64,000 bases of DNA from Coptis chinensis. Taxonomy: Eukaryota; Streptophyta; Magnoliopsida; Ranunculales; Ranunculaceae. Shown one piece after another: positions 34,679-45,950 of this stretch (the first letter of the stretch is position 1; each line of letters opens with the position of its first letter). Location of the stretch: NCBI GenBank assembly GCA_015680905.1, contig CM027381.1, positions 19,445,501-19,509,500 of the forward strand. Direction: 5' to 3'. Position numbers and translations under genes: made by a program. The notes under the pieces were generated by a model, which was given only the letters and a program-made list of their open reading frames with translations, was not told the origin of the DNA and did no database searches.

Positions 34679-35141
34679 AAACTAACTTTAAGACCTAGGA
34701 CTCTAATGAATCAACCAAAGCACACAAGACAAACAAGTTTAAACTCACGAGTCAGAAGTGTACCTCCCTTCGATTCCCTATGTTCTACACCTTTAGAACA
34801 CTGTATGTGCAAAGATTTAGGTCCCATAACGCAACTGAAGATAGCCTACAAAAACACAACACAATTAGTATAACTTAGGGGGTGTGCACCCTAAAAAAAC
34901 ACTGAAACATGGGGCGTGCGCCCTCTCGCAACGAACAATCAGGGGGTGTGCGCCCTCTGACTTGTAGTACGAAACCTGAAATTTTCCAGCAAAGTTCTTA
35001 TTGGTGTCAGGAACTTATTTCTAGGGTCGTATTCAAACAAACCTATGCAGAAACTTAAATTATTACTGTGACTACTTTAAACTACGAAAAATCACAAAAT
35101 ATGTAAAATAGAAATTTAAAGTTCAATAATAACACTGCAAA
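34679..35141 (-). other. E2 leader with GC palindromes
   Basis: Three copies of a near-palindrome of the type AGGGCGTGCGCCCT lie at 34876-34892, 34911-34926 and 34941-34957. Similar words recur in the E2 LTR and the E3 leader. No frame is supported. Confidence 0.65.
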
Positions 35142-35159
35142 CCCTGGCAACATCGCCAA
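35142..35159 (-). promoter_or_regulatory. E2 primer binding site
   Basis: Minus strand TTGGCGATGTTGCCAGGG lies just inside the LTR end and matches the Athila tRNA-Asp site at 14 or more of 18 positions. Confidence 0.75.
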
Positions 35160-35164
35160 AAACA

Positions 35165-36521
35165 TGATAGAGATCTAATTAAATCCTATAATTGTAATAC
35201 TCGCAACCGCACGAGGTCTATTGTAGTAGATAAACGAGAACGAGGTCAAAACCACAGGGATTGCTATCTAGGAACAATTGAAATCTAAATTCTATTTAAC
35301 CTAATCCGAATAATTATGTTTTTTTTTTTTGGAAATTGATTAAATACTAATTAAAACTAAGTAATTTAACTAACTAGGAAAACAATCAAATTCTAAGTTT
35401 TTTTATCAATGGAGAAACACTAGGACTTCCAAGTCCACCCTATACCCTTATAGATTTTCATGATTCAATTAATTTATAGTTCTCTTTGTAATACGAGTAG
35501 CATAAGGGAAATATAACCCTTCCTTACTCGATGATGTGATCGTGGATTTCCTAATAGCTCCAACAAATAGTCTTGATTTAAATTCAACATACAAACATAC
35601 AAATCCCTAGCAAGAATTGTCTATTTAAAGAACAACTCCTCACAGATTCAATTAAACAATAAAAATTGTGCTTTAATGTTAACAAAGACATATTCCAACA
35701 ATTGAATGGTCATGTCATGCATTAACCACGCCAGATATAATCAATGAAGGTGAATATATTAACATCAGTGAATTAAAACAAGTTTTAACTTTAAACTCAG
35801 AGTCAGAGAACAGTAAATCATTCAAACATTAAAACCCATGCAAGTCTAGGGCTTTCTCTAAGCCCTAGCTTGTTGTTTGGCTACTCATAGTACTAGAAAC
35901 AATAACAATGGAAAGGGAAGAAGCCATTACAAAATCATGGTCCTGATGAAGTGTCTTCTTCTCCCACTCACCTGTTCCATTTTGTCTCCTCCAAGCTGCA
36001 CTAACTTTTAGCTCCAAGAATAAAAGATGGATCCTGAACTCTCGATTTTCCTTGGTTATATAGGGTTTGATTAGGGTGCATGGCGTTTAGGAGCAAGTCA
36101 GGAAACTTCCTTTTAGAAATCATGTGGAATTAGAAGTTTCCCATATTTGAAATCCAAACTGTGAAAGGTTCTGAAAAAGAATTGTTTCTACACTAAAAAT
36201 AGAGGAGGGGCGTGCGCCCTCTCGAACAGGCCAAATAGAGGGCGTGCACCCCTTAACCTGGATTGCAGTGCATCAACTTTATAAAAAAGCTTATGTTTCT
36301 TCTTTACATGTTATTTTCAACCTCGTATGCACTATCCTCTCTGTAATCAAGTCATGATCAATTTGCAATCCCATTAGGTCTCCATTCTTAGCCTGTTTCG
36401 TCATGTTCACATGGATTTATGCAAAACCAATGAACCAAACTAATCATAGGATCATATACCACTTATATGGACAACTTAATATAAATGTAGGCATAAAAGT
36501 GTACCATTTATGTGCTTATCA
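35165..36521 (-). repeat. E2 5' LTR, 1,357 bp
   Basis: Begins TGATAAGCACATAAATGG at 36521 and ends TCTCTATCA at 35165 on minus. A TATA box (CCCTATATAACC) lies at 36056-36067. A perfect 9 bp stem with a 5 base loop is at 35846-35868. Two GC palindromes lie at 36205-36222 and 36236-36253. Confidence 0.85.
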
Positions 36522-38265
36522 ATTACCTTCTTCGAAATCGGTGTTAATCTTTACATAATGAGTTGAAGCATCTAATTCTGAGTTCCTTACATAAACCCAA
36601 CACAGTCATAGTTCATTCGCTAGAAAATGTCATGCTAAGTGTCTCGGCCGGTGTATGCCAAACAGAAACTTGTCCTAGACCTCAGCTTCATAATGACAAT
36701 TCTCCAGTTATGGCTTATATGTGTGTTCCTCCCCATTTTAGAGATCTTCAGCGACGCGTACTACAATCCACTGATTGAGAATAGTCTCAAGTATCTAACT
36801 TTAAAATACTCAATTATACATATATATTTCTTATCATTATACAAATCCATCGAGCATTTTTATTCTTTATCTCAAATTTATTCTTTTAAAAAAACTAATG
36901 TTAATTGACCACGCTCTAAACTTGTTTGGGGGTGGTGATTTTCTACGGATAGTAACGTACAATGTAGGTACTGCCGAATTTTTGCTCATGTTTCTATGGT
37001 AACCTCTTTCCTTATCTCTTTTTACACTTTGAGGACAAAGCGACCATTTGTTTGGGGGTGGGGTTAGAAACATTTTGCAAAAATTAGGCATTTTTAGGTT
37101 GTATATATATATATATAATTTTTTTTTTTCTAAATAAGCTTATTTAGTGACAAAGTTGTGTTTCCTTTTCTGTGATGAAAATTGTCTAGAAATCTCACAT
37201 TAGCATTAGAATTAGAATTTGTTCTTAGAAACTTAGGTTAATACGCAGACAATAGTTTTTACATCTTTTCTTGAACATTCATGCAATGAGTATCATTGAC
37301 CGTACTTAGCAGTAAGTTTATGGGGCCCATGGTTGGAGTACTTAATTTTTAAGTCCTATGAGAATTTAACCAGAAAGCCTCAGCATGAGTGATTAACAAG
37401 TAATGACACAGAGGAGTAGTTTTTCCGAGTAAAGAAAGTTACGCGTCTACTTACTTGATCACTATCCAAATCCTAAACAAAAATTTAGGCTTTCTTTGGA
37501 TCGACATATAGCCAAAAATGCATACCTATTATAAATTTTACCGCTAGTCGTTCCACTGAGCCTTTCATTTTTTACCAATATTTTCTTCCCCATCTAATAA
37601 CCCCAAATATAATAATAAACCCATCTATTTGATGAGTATGAGAAATATGATGAAGTGCAGAAAAATGAAGAGAATGACTTGTCTGGAATCAAAATCAGTT
37701 GCTCGCTTAAGAAAGAAAAAGAAAAGAAAAATAGAAATAAGTTTCCTGAAAGAAAAATCAAAGTTAAAACTCCCCAAAATCAAATCAAAAGGAGTCAAAA
37801 AAGTTAAAAAAGGGCTAAGTAAGAAACACATTTTAGAAGCAGGAAATAACAAAGGGATTATTTCTCTCCATTCCATTTTTCTTTTACACCACAACCTAAA
37901 CCCTGCATTACCTAGTCAAGACATCTAGCTCAACCAGGAGTAGGATGGTGTGATAATAAGTTGTGGATGTGATCAATCGACTTCGTCTCCTCTATTAGTC
38001 ACTGAGATGTAAGGAAACGTGTGCCCACTGCACACTGGAGTACGTAGGTAAAACTTGAGTGGAAAAATTATGACAGAATTTGTGTTTCGACACATACCAG
38101 TGAGAACCTACTTAGGGACGCTCTCTAAATAATCCAAAAATAGCCCTGCTTGTACATTTTATCATAAAATCCACTGCGTACATGTTTATATGTAGATATT
38201 TTGATTATTATGCATATATTAGCTTAAGTTCTAAATGAATTAGTCCTCGTTCCCTTATTAGTACT
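36522..38265 (+). mobile_element. E8: 3' tail of a plus-strand element
   Basis: Matches the tails of E4 and E7: GTCT motif at 36784-36811, polypurine motifs at 36922 and 37046 (the second after CTTTGAGGACAAAG), and the phrase at 37915-37935 found also at 30215 and, inverted, at 62285. It is cut on the left by the E2 LTR and on the right by E3; it resumes for 28 bases at 44155. The part before the tail (36563-36800) has an unassigned frame with a hydrophobic run (FIMTILQLWLICVFLPILEI, 36684-36743); it is not clearly the RHRKSW frame. Confidence 0.65.
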
Positions 38266-39227
38266 AATTTAATATATTAACTATATATGCTTAAACACAA
38301 ACAACTAATCAATTAAACTTTTGTTTATATCAATATTCGTACTCTCAATTAATCATGCAATATATAGATCAAGGATTGGTCCCATACTTAATCAACTAGG
38401 CGCATATTAAACTCTACTAATCAAACATAAGAAAACATTGTGAAAGTAATGATTGTGGATTTAATATTTAGGTGTGATTTTTGGTTTGCAAATTATACTA
38501 AATTAAACTGAAGCAAATAAATATAGGATCCAAGAATATGGAGAAGAATAGAAAGAGTTCGAAATCCACTTTGATGAATCCCAAACATGCTATCATAGAG
38601 TTGTTTAGAAAACCCTAGTCTTTATATTTTCACACAAGGTGCAAACCTAAATAGTAGACCTTTAATGGTCCCTAATTACTTATGGTATCTCTAGTCATAT
38701 AATAATTAACATGAGAGAAAGTTTTAACCCATTCTCATGGCGGATTAACTATCCTCTAGCCTAGGTTAATTCTACTTATGTCTAAGTAGAGAAACCTAGG
38801 CTTGAAGCACTTTTAACAACAACTTTACACTAATACATCAAGTCATCATCAAAGCTTCAATCAAACCCCTCTAATGGAGGTTTAGCTATGATTCATTAGA
38901 CTATCATGAAATAAAGAATAAGAAGAAGACATAATGTAAAGAATAACTTGAATATTGAATTGAATAATAACTTGAAGGTATTTTAATGGAGTTTTAACCT
39001 AAGAACATAAACCCTAAATTATTCTAAACTAAAGGGAGAGAGAAAAGATTGTTTTGCCCTAAACCTCTTTACAAGCAAAGGTTTAAGTTACAATTTCGTG
39101 CATGGGCATGGAAGTTGTGTTTTGGGCCACTAAATCAAGCCCAAACCCTAAATACTTAAGTCCAAAAGGGTTCTCTCTACTGGAATTTACTGCAACACCA
39201 TTTTCATCCACTTTACAAGAACATTTT
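38266..39227 (-). repeat. E3 3' LTR, truncated
   Basis: Aligns with the 5' LTR at 42965-43870, including the TTTCGTGCATGGGC block near 39092 and the hairpin block near 38865-38885. The inner end is deleted at 39227; the outer end is diverged and placed only to within about 25 bases. Confidence 0.7.
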
Positions 39228-41062
39228 CAATGACACCTTTGGGATACTTAATAGAATGATCGGCTAATTGCAAAGTCATTTTGGTTGGTTTAAGTTTTGT
39301 TAGACCTAGTTGTTTATATAAATAAAAAAGGGAGTAACTTAATACTCGCCCCTAGGTCTAATAGTACAGTTGATATGATGTAATCTCCCAAGGTGCATTT
39401 TTCAATAGGACGACCAGGGTCCTTCTACTTAACGATTCCATTATGTTTAGATAAAGAGGGATATTGTTCAGTTAGGAAGGCTTTTGGGGTATATTGGTTT
39501 TCCTCTTTGTGGTGCACAACTCTTTTAGAAACTTAGTGTGTCCAGGTAGACTTTTTATAGCATCTAGAAAAGGTTGGTTTATAGTCAAATTTTTAAACAC
39601 TTCCCTAATCTTATCAAAATTCTCATCATTTTTAGATACAACTAGTCTCTGGGGATACAATGGATTATCTCTATATTTAGCATAAAGGTTAATAGTAGTA
39701 TTAACCTTGTTTTTATCTTTTGCCGCTTTCTATCTAGGTTTCCATATTGGAACCTCTACAAGTGTAGGATCGTCAATTTCTATTATGGGGTCTTGTAAGG
39801 TTTTCCCTTTTGGTTGTGGTTGGACTAGAACTTCTACAGTTGTAGGGTCTTTAGTTTTTATGGCAGTATTTGGTATGGTTTCATTCTCAGCTTCCGTTTA
39901 CGGGCGATCTTCGGGCATAGTCCCTTTGTTATCAACTACTCTACCTGAGCGAAGGGTAGTGACTGCATGTAGTTCTCCTGGGGTTATATTACCATTACAC
40001 TAAATAATGTTTACTTCAAAGGCAGTGTTTGTTGACTTAGGATCAAGCACAGCTTGATATGGAAACACGCCTGTTTGGTTATTATTTTGGTTAGGAGATA
40101 GCACAATTACCTATTAGCACAAGGACTGCTTCATTTGCATCGTTTGTTGCAGCATGTTAGAGTTTTGATCATGCTGATCTTTCATCAATCTGGAGTTTTG
40201 TTCATTTTATTCCTTCATCAAGTTGGAGTGTTGTTGCATAATTTGATTTTGTTTTTCCAGCAAGGTCACTACTACTTCTTTTGTAGATGGTTTGACTGGT
40301 GGAGTGGTCATAGGAAGATTGACTGGAACTTAAGGCTTGTTGAGCGTTCATGTCTGGATGTTGATAGTTTTGGGTCATGGGCACTAAACCTCTGTTCTGG
40401 TCACCTAAGTTTCCTTGTCCTTGATATGGAATAAACTGGTTGAAGTTTGTAGTGGGCCTAATGGTTTGATTATTAAAACTTGGAGGTGCATTGTTGTTGA
40501 TTATAATTAGTGTTTTGCCCCTATTGTGTGTTAGGGTTGTTATAAAAAAAATTCAGACATTTTCTGGCTGTGGTGGTGGGTTGTTCATAGACAAGAGGAC
40601 AATAGAAGTCAGAATGCTCAAGTCTAAAACATACATTACAATGAGGTAGAGTTTATGTTCATGACTTGAGTGGGTTTCTATTAAACAAAGAGGGCATCTA
40701 CCTTTTTAGTGAGGGCATCGATAAGAGATTTAAGCTCGGGACAGATTTAACCTCAAACATACTAGTAGTCTTAACTGTTGATGAAGAAGGAGTGGAGCGG
40801 GGGGCATCGTTAACCCCCAATTGTTATTTCGCTTAGATTGATCTAGAAACTCCTTATGATGATGTTAAAGTCCCTTGAAGAAAGCACGAACAAGCATGTC
40901 TTTTGCAAGGTTATGATGTGGACATTCGATGAGAAGATCAGTGAACCGGTAAGAAATGAATCTTTTGAAGCATTTCATCTGTTTTCAATGGTGGGTAAAA
41001 CTGTTCCATGAACAACTGAACAAGTTTAACCCATGATTCCACAGAGTTTGGCATTTGGGTAG
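39228..41062 (-). pseudogene. E3 gag, C-terminal two thirds, and start of protease
   Basis: Recognisable are a VKLVQLFMEQFYPP-like segment near 41000, a full CX2CX4HX4C knuckle near 40630 (CNVC...EHSDFYC), glutamine-rich stretches, NLTINQPFLDAIKSLPGHTKF at 39500-39600, and protease words down to VENVLV at 39235. Many small deletions and stops. A 39472-39660 open stretch is only a fragment. Confidence 0.75.
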
Positions 41063-41067
41063 TTAAC

Positions 41068-41895
41068 TAAAGTATGTTAGTTGTGTGGTAAGTATTTCAA
41101 AGATTATTTGATTGAGGTTCACCATAAATTGTTTAGAACTTGGATTGAATGGGAGTTGTGAAGGAGAAAATGTAGTACTCTTAGCTTTTAGGTTTTTTTT
41201 TTTATAGAATCTACTTATATTGAATGAACAACTTGAAAAGAAACAACTTAATTAATGAAAGAAACTTGTTTGATTGAATGATTGAAACGTAAACTTGAAA
41301 TAAAAAGGATTGAATTGAAGAATAAAAAGTAAAACAAACTTGAATGTAAATGACTTGAAAAATAAATCCTACACTACTCCTACATGACACTAGAATAAAT
41401 CTAGATGCATTCCCTCCTCCTAGTTTTTGGTTTTTATACCCCTACTGTTATGAAAATCTTATTTGCCCTCTCCCTTTACAATCAAGATACCTCACCATGG
41501 TTGCTTTATGTTTTTTCTTTTGCTTTTACATATCTTCTTGATCAAGCTAGGTTTTGAGCAAGTCTTCTTTTGTATCAAGGCCATCCATCTCTAGTCTTCT
41601 GATCGAGTTAAGGACGTGACTTTCAATTATCTGGTTTTGAGTCCTTGACCTTTGACCTTTGACTTTGACTTTGAATTTTTCAGCACTTTTTCATAGCAGC
41701 TTCGAGTCTTCATAATAAATGTAAATAAAGCTCCTTTTAGTGCTAAGATGCAGTTTTTATGATAAGTGGTCTGAAATATTCTGTAACCTGAAAAAGACAA
41801 TAAAAGCTATAAGTTGTCTTTTCATAATGTGTAAGAAAAGCTGTAATGCAATAATGTAAGCTAGGTTAATAAAATGCACATTTGGGAGCTGATCA
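41068..41895 (-). mobile_element. Solo LTR in E3 gag, 828 bp
   Basis: Minus strand begins TGATCAGCTCCCAAATG at 41895, like the TGATAAGC starts of other LTRs here, and contains a GTATAAAAACC promoter word near 41435. TTAAC directly flanks it on both sides (41063-41067 and 41896-41900), a perfect 5 bp duplication. The last bases read TA where CA is expected. The gag frame resumes after it. Not closely similar to LTR types A or B. Confidence 0.8.
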
Positions 41896-41900
41896 TTAAC

Positions 41901-42279
41901 CAAGATGCCGCCTTGTTGGCTAGGTGAATAGAAACACCCTAAGTTTAACTTGATCTAGACTTACACTAGGATGATGGAAGGTAGTGAGAACTTGTTCTAT
42001 CCTACGCATATGTTGATTAGGCTTCTCATGGTCTAAACCTTGGAAAACCGGTAACAAGTTAAATATATTCAGGGGAATTCGAAAATCCCCAATAGGGTCT
42101 GCAAGAACGATGCACAACTTAGGTCCATCGCTCAGGGCTTTGTAAAAATCAAAGAGAGGAGTATATGCTTCTTTAGTCATTGATGTAGGTGTAGTGTGTG
42201 ATATTCTAGATAGGCGTGTGCGTTGACATTTACGATATAATACGTTAGATGGTTTCTTCTTACCAAACATTAACCTCAT
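41901..42279 (-). pseudogene. E3 gag, N-terminal part
   Basis: Starts MRLMFGKK at 42279; contains PLFDFYKALSDGP, GDFRIPLNIFNLLPVF and LDHEKPNQHMRRI, close to E4 and E6. A stop follows FLFT and the frame then meets the solo LTR. Confidence 0.8.
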
Positions 42280-42945
42280 GCAAGGCTCAGGCTAAGATTA
42301 AAGAAACAATCACAGGAGTCAAATAAGCCTGATTATAGTAGAATGTAACTCCTCTGACAGAAAAAACGAAAAATGGAAGTAAGAGAACCTGTATGCCTCC
42401 TTGCTATGCTTACTAGCACCTTCAAAACCCAAGTGAAGCGACTTCTAGCTTACTAGAATGTCATAGCAGAATTATTTCAAATCCCCAAAGTGGACTGTAA
42501 GTGACCTGAAAGAAAGGAGAATAATCAGTAACACGTAGAGGGCTTGCGCCCTGTAATCTAGGCCAAATAGGGGGCCTCGACCCTGGTGATTTGAGAGTCA
42601 GGGTTGCTACAATAGGTTTTGGATTGTTCCTGTGGATCGGGCCAAAAGTCCTATGTGTGCTTATAAGAAGAGGGGGTGTGCGTCCTCTGTGGTAGTGTAA
42701 TTACGGGCGAGCACCCTCTAAAAATTTCACAGTCAATCCAAATTTCTCCAACATAGTCAGAGAGATGCCAAGAGATGAATGCACAAAAAATTGATAAATA
42801 AATGGATCCTATAACACCAAAAATGAAAACTCAGTATCGAATCCAGTAGAAAATTTAGGAAAAACACGAAAAAAGCATGGTGAGAAGGGAATAATGGGCA
42901 ATTTTGCTTGAATTCAATAGTGCAATTCACGTCTAAAATCAATTA
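42280..42945 (-). other. E3 leader with GC palindromes
   Basis: Four GC-rich near-palindromes lie at 42537-42553, 42568-42582, 42669-42687 and 42703-42719. The first two share the wider context AGGCCAAATAG with the pair in the E2 LTR. No frame supported. Confidence 0.6.
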
Positions 42946-42962
42946 AGATGGCAGCGTCGCCA
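42946..42962 (-). promoter_or_regulatory. E3 primer binding site
   Basis: Minus strand TGGCGACGCTGCCATC two bases inside the LTR end; tRNA-Asp type. Confidence 0.75.
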
Positions 42963-42964
42963 TT

Positions 42965-44154
42965 TGATAAATGTAAAAATAGTAGATTTCTCTAACTTAT
43001 CTTATGGTATCAATTATTATTTTATACTCTCAACATATATATTCATGCAATATATAGAGTACGGAATCGTTCTACTCTTAATTCTCTAGACCTAAACGAA
43101 TTCAACTAATGGAAAACAAGGAACAGTGGTGAGAATAATATTTATAGATGTGAATTTGTACTAATTTAAACTAAACAATTAAATATAAACTATGAATATG
43201 AAGAAGAAACTAGAGAAAGTTTGAATCCACCTTAATGAATTCCTAATATACTAGCATAGAGTTGTTGCAACCTTAATCTTTATGTTTTCACACAAGGTTC
43301 AAACATAAAGGTTAGGCCTTTATTGATCCCTAATTACTTATGGTATCTCTAGTCATATAATAATTAGCATGAGAGGAAGTTTAAACTCATTTTCATGGAA
43401 GATTAACTATCATCTAGCCTAGGTTAATTCTACTTTTGTCTAAGTAGAGAAACCTAGGTTTGAAGCTCTTTTAACAACTACTCTACACTAATATATCAAG
43501 TCCTCATCAAATCTTCAATCAAACCCCTCTAATGGAGGTTTAACTATGATTCATTAGACTATCATGGAATAAAGAATAAGAAGAAGACATAATGTAAAGA
43601 ATAACTTGAATATTAAATTGAATAATAACTTGAAGGTATTTTAATAGAGTTTTAAGCTAAGAACATAAACCCTAAATTATTCTAAACTAATGGGGAGAGA
43701 GAAGATATTGTTTTTCCCTAAATCGCTTTATAAGCAAGGGTTTAGGTTACAATTTCGTGCATGGGCTTGGGAACTCTGTTTTGGGCCACTAAATCAAGCC
43801 CAAAACCTAAATACTTAAGTCCAAAAGGGTTCTCTTTGCTAGAATTTACTCCAACACCCTTTTTGTCCACTGCATTTCTTGTTCTTTTTCTACTCGAGTT
43901 AACTTTGACTATCCAGCTTTGGCTAGGTTTTAAAAGGTTTTTTCTCCTTGAAACTTGGGTTTTAACCATAAAACTTCTTTAGCAATCAATTTAACTAATT
44001 TCTCTTGCAAAAGTGATGTATTTCTTTACATATTCAACTCCAAGACCTAAAATACACAAAAGCAAGTAAACAATAATAAACTATCATTGTTATAAACATA
44101 ATTGACCTAAATGGAATACTATTAAGGGTAAACTACAGTTCTGGGCTCTTATCA
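42965..44154 (-). repeat. E3 5' LTR, 1,190 bp
   Basis: Begins TGATAAGAGCCCAGAAC at 44154 and ends ACATTTATCA at 42965 on minus. It has the TCGTGCATGGGC block of type A and a hairpin word at 43520-43545. The outer flank TTCTC belongs to E8. Confidence 0.85.
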
Positions 44155-44182
44155 TTCTCTACTAGTGAGATGTATAGATAAC
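44155..44182 (+). other. E8 scrap between E3 and E5
   Basis: Matches, in orientation, the E7 tail at about 61950-61975 (TACTAGTGAGATGTATAGAT). It shows that E3 and E5 both inserted into one E8 tail 28 bases apart. Confidence 0.65.
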
Positions 44183-45934
44183 TGATAAGCACCCAAAACT
44201 ATAATATTAAACCCCGAGAAACATAGCATTTTGGTCAATTATGTTATTAATAATCATATAATAATTATATTTTCGTACTTTTGCAGGTTTCCGCAGTTAA
44301 CGTGAATATAATGATAAAACATGCATCGAAGTACGAGAATACTAGAATATTAGAAGTCTCCCCACTCAGCCCCAGTGAAGCCCAACAAAGCCTGACTAGA
44401 GCCGAAGTTTCCAAAGGAATAAAACCAGTACAGAACGGGTCCACATGTAAAGAAGCAGCAAACTTCCGAAGCTCACATCTTATAAATCTGGACGCCAATG
44501 TTGGCTAATGAACTGCCAGAGCGACTAAGGCGACAAAATCTACGCAAAGATAGAAAGTTGAAAAAATGCCAAAATCGGCGTTGCCACTGGACACACTAAG
44601 TGGACCCACTTCTGCGGGCCTAAAAGGCATGACGAGTCAGCATAGGCAGGTGGCAAGTGATGGTCACAATTTTGTGCCACCTTGCAAAAGGAGAAGACAC
44701 GTACCAATTCAAAGTTTGAATTGAATTTGGCATAAGGACAAAAATGAAAACATACAAAGACAAAACTAAACATAAAGTTTGGTTTGAATTAAACAAGAAG
44801 ACAAAAAACAAATTAATTCGGATGAAGCCAAAACTTTGTATTTCAAAGTTTTGAATGTCTAAATTTGAGAAACGGACGAAACCCAATTAAAGGCTTCACG
44901 AGAGACCATCCTATATATATGTAAGGGGGGTCTTCAATATTCCTCCTTCAACATTTTTATGCTTTAGCTTATGTTCATTAGTTAGTTAGTTAGTTTATCG
45001 TCTGTAGCTTCATTCCAATACTTTACATTTCGTCATTTTCTCTTCCAGCAGCTTCAATACTGTAAGTTATTTCTTCTTAATAAAAGTCATTTCTTTTCAA
45101 GTTTAATATATGTCCTGCATTTACTTATTTAATTTATATAGCAAGTTTAATTATTCCTCCAATGACCATGAGCTAATCCCCCCTCAGGGGGAGGGTTATG
45201 TTGCTCGTGTGAGAATCCGGATTGACACTTTAATGTTCTAGAATCACTGCTTAGGAATTAGGTGTAGATTATACATCTGGTCCCAAAATGATTGAGATTG
45301 TACAAATTTGGAGTGTTGATGCTCCAGAACAGTCTCGCGAGAGACCCAAAATGTCTCGCAAGCAACTCTCTGGTGTCAGACAGCTCTCCAATTTGTCCAG
45401 CTGATGTAGAATCGAACCAGGAGCTGAAATGATATTCCAGAGATGAAATATTAGTTCAAATCCTTATGCTAGTGCGATGCGACTCAGAGATGCGGGCATT
45501 TCGCTAAGGATCGATACTCGACGTCGTCTCGGGTTTGTCCATGAACTCGAGACGAATTAGAGCTGTAGTGATGTGGTAATATAAACTGTTAAAAAATGAT
45601 TCTTGTATGAGTAAGATTAACCCTCTCCCTGTTTCTCTATCTTTGTTTATTTACATAGAAATCACCGTTATTTATTTACATTACTTGCATTATTGTTAAT
45701 TTACTTAAACCAACTAAATAACCTAAAATCCTACTCACCAAAAGTTGTAAATCCAGTTGTAACCCTTGTCGAGCCCTAAGGTTTGGACAATCCCTTACTC
45801 AACCTATCCTACCAAATCCACGTGAGTAAGGTAACTTGACTAAACGGATGACTATATGGACTTTGGACTTTAGACTTTGGTCCTCGGACTTTGGACTTAA
45901 GTATAAAACCCAGATATTAATAAACGTTTTATCA
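44183..45934 (+). repeat. E5 5' LTR, 1,752 bp (type B)
   Basis: Begins TGATAAGCACCCAAAAC and ends CGTTTTATCA. TATA-like word CCTATATATATG at 44910-44921, AATAAAAG at 45079-45086, and a hairpin at 45175-45198 mark the promoter, poly(A) signal and R/U5 region. The E1 U5 units match 45180-45934. Confidence 0.9.
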
Positions 45935-45936
45935 AA

Positions 45937-45950
45937 TGGTGTCGCTGCAC
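45937..45950 (+). promoter_or_regulatory. E5 primer binding site
   Basis: TGGTGTCGCTGCAC, two bases after the LTR; a diverged tRNA-Asp type site. Confidence 0.75.

Larger units (their letters stand above)
31152..36521 (-). mobile_element. E2: second-branch Athila-like element, 5' half
   Basis: Minus order: complete 5' LTR (35165-36521), primer site, leader, gag with a MITE, protease, linker, and the first part of RT, where E4 interrupts at 31151. The rest lies left of E4, outside the window. Its gag start and LTR differ from those of E1, E3, E4, E5 and E6. The right boundary lies in the tail of E8. Confidence 0.85.
38266..44154 (-). mobile_element. E3: short Athila-like element with internal deletion
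   Basis: Minus order: 5' LTR (42965-44154), primer site, leader, gag N-terminus, solo LTR insertion, rest of gag, start of protease, then an abrupt join at 39227 into the middle of a second LTR. Everything from mid-protease to mid 3' LTR is gone. LTR type and gag match E4 and E6. The inserted target is the tail of E8. Confidence 0.8.

Noticed and set aside
37625..37928. Lysine-rich plus frame and its hydrophobic complement
   Set aside because: Low-complexity A/G tract that occurs in the tails of E4, E7 and E1 without an open frame.
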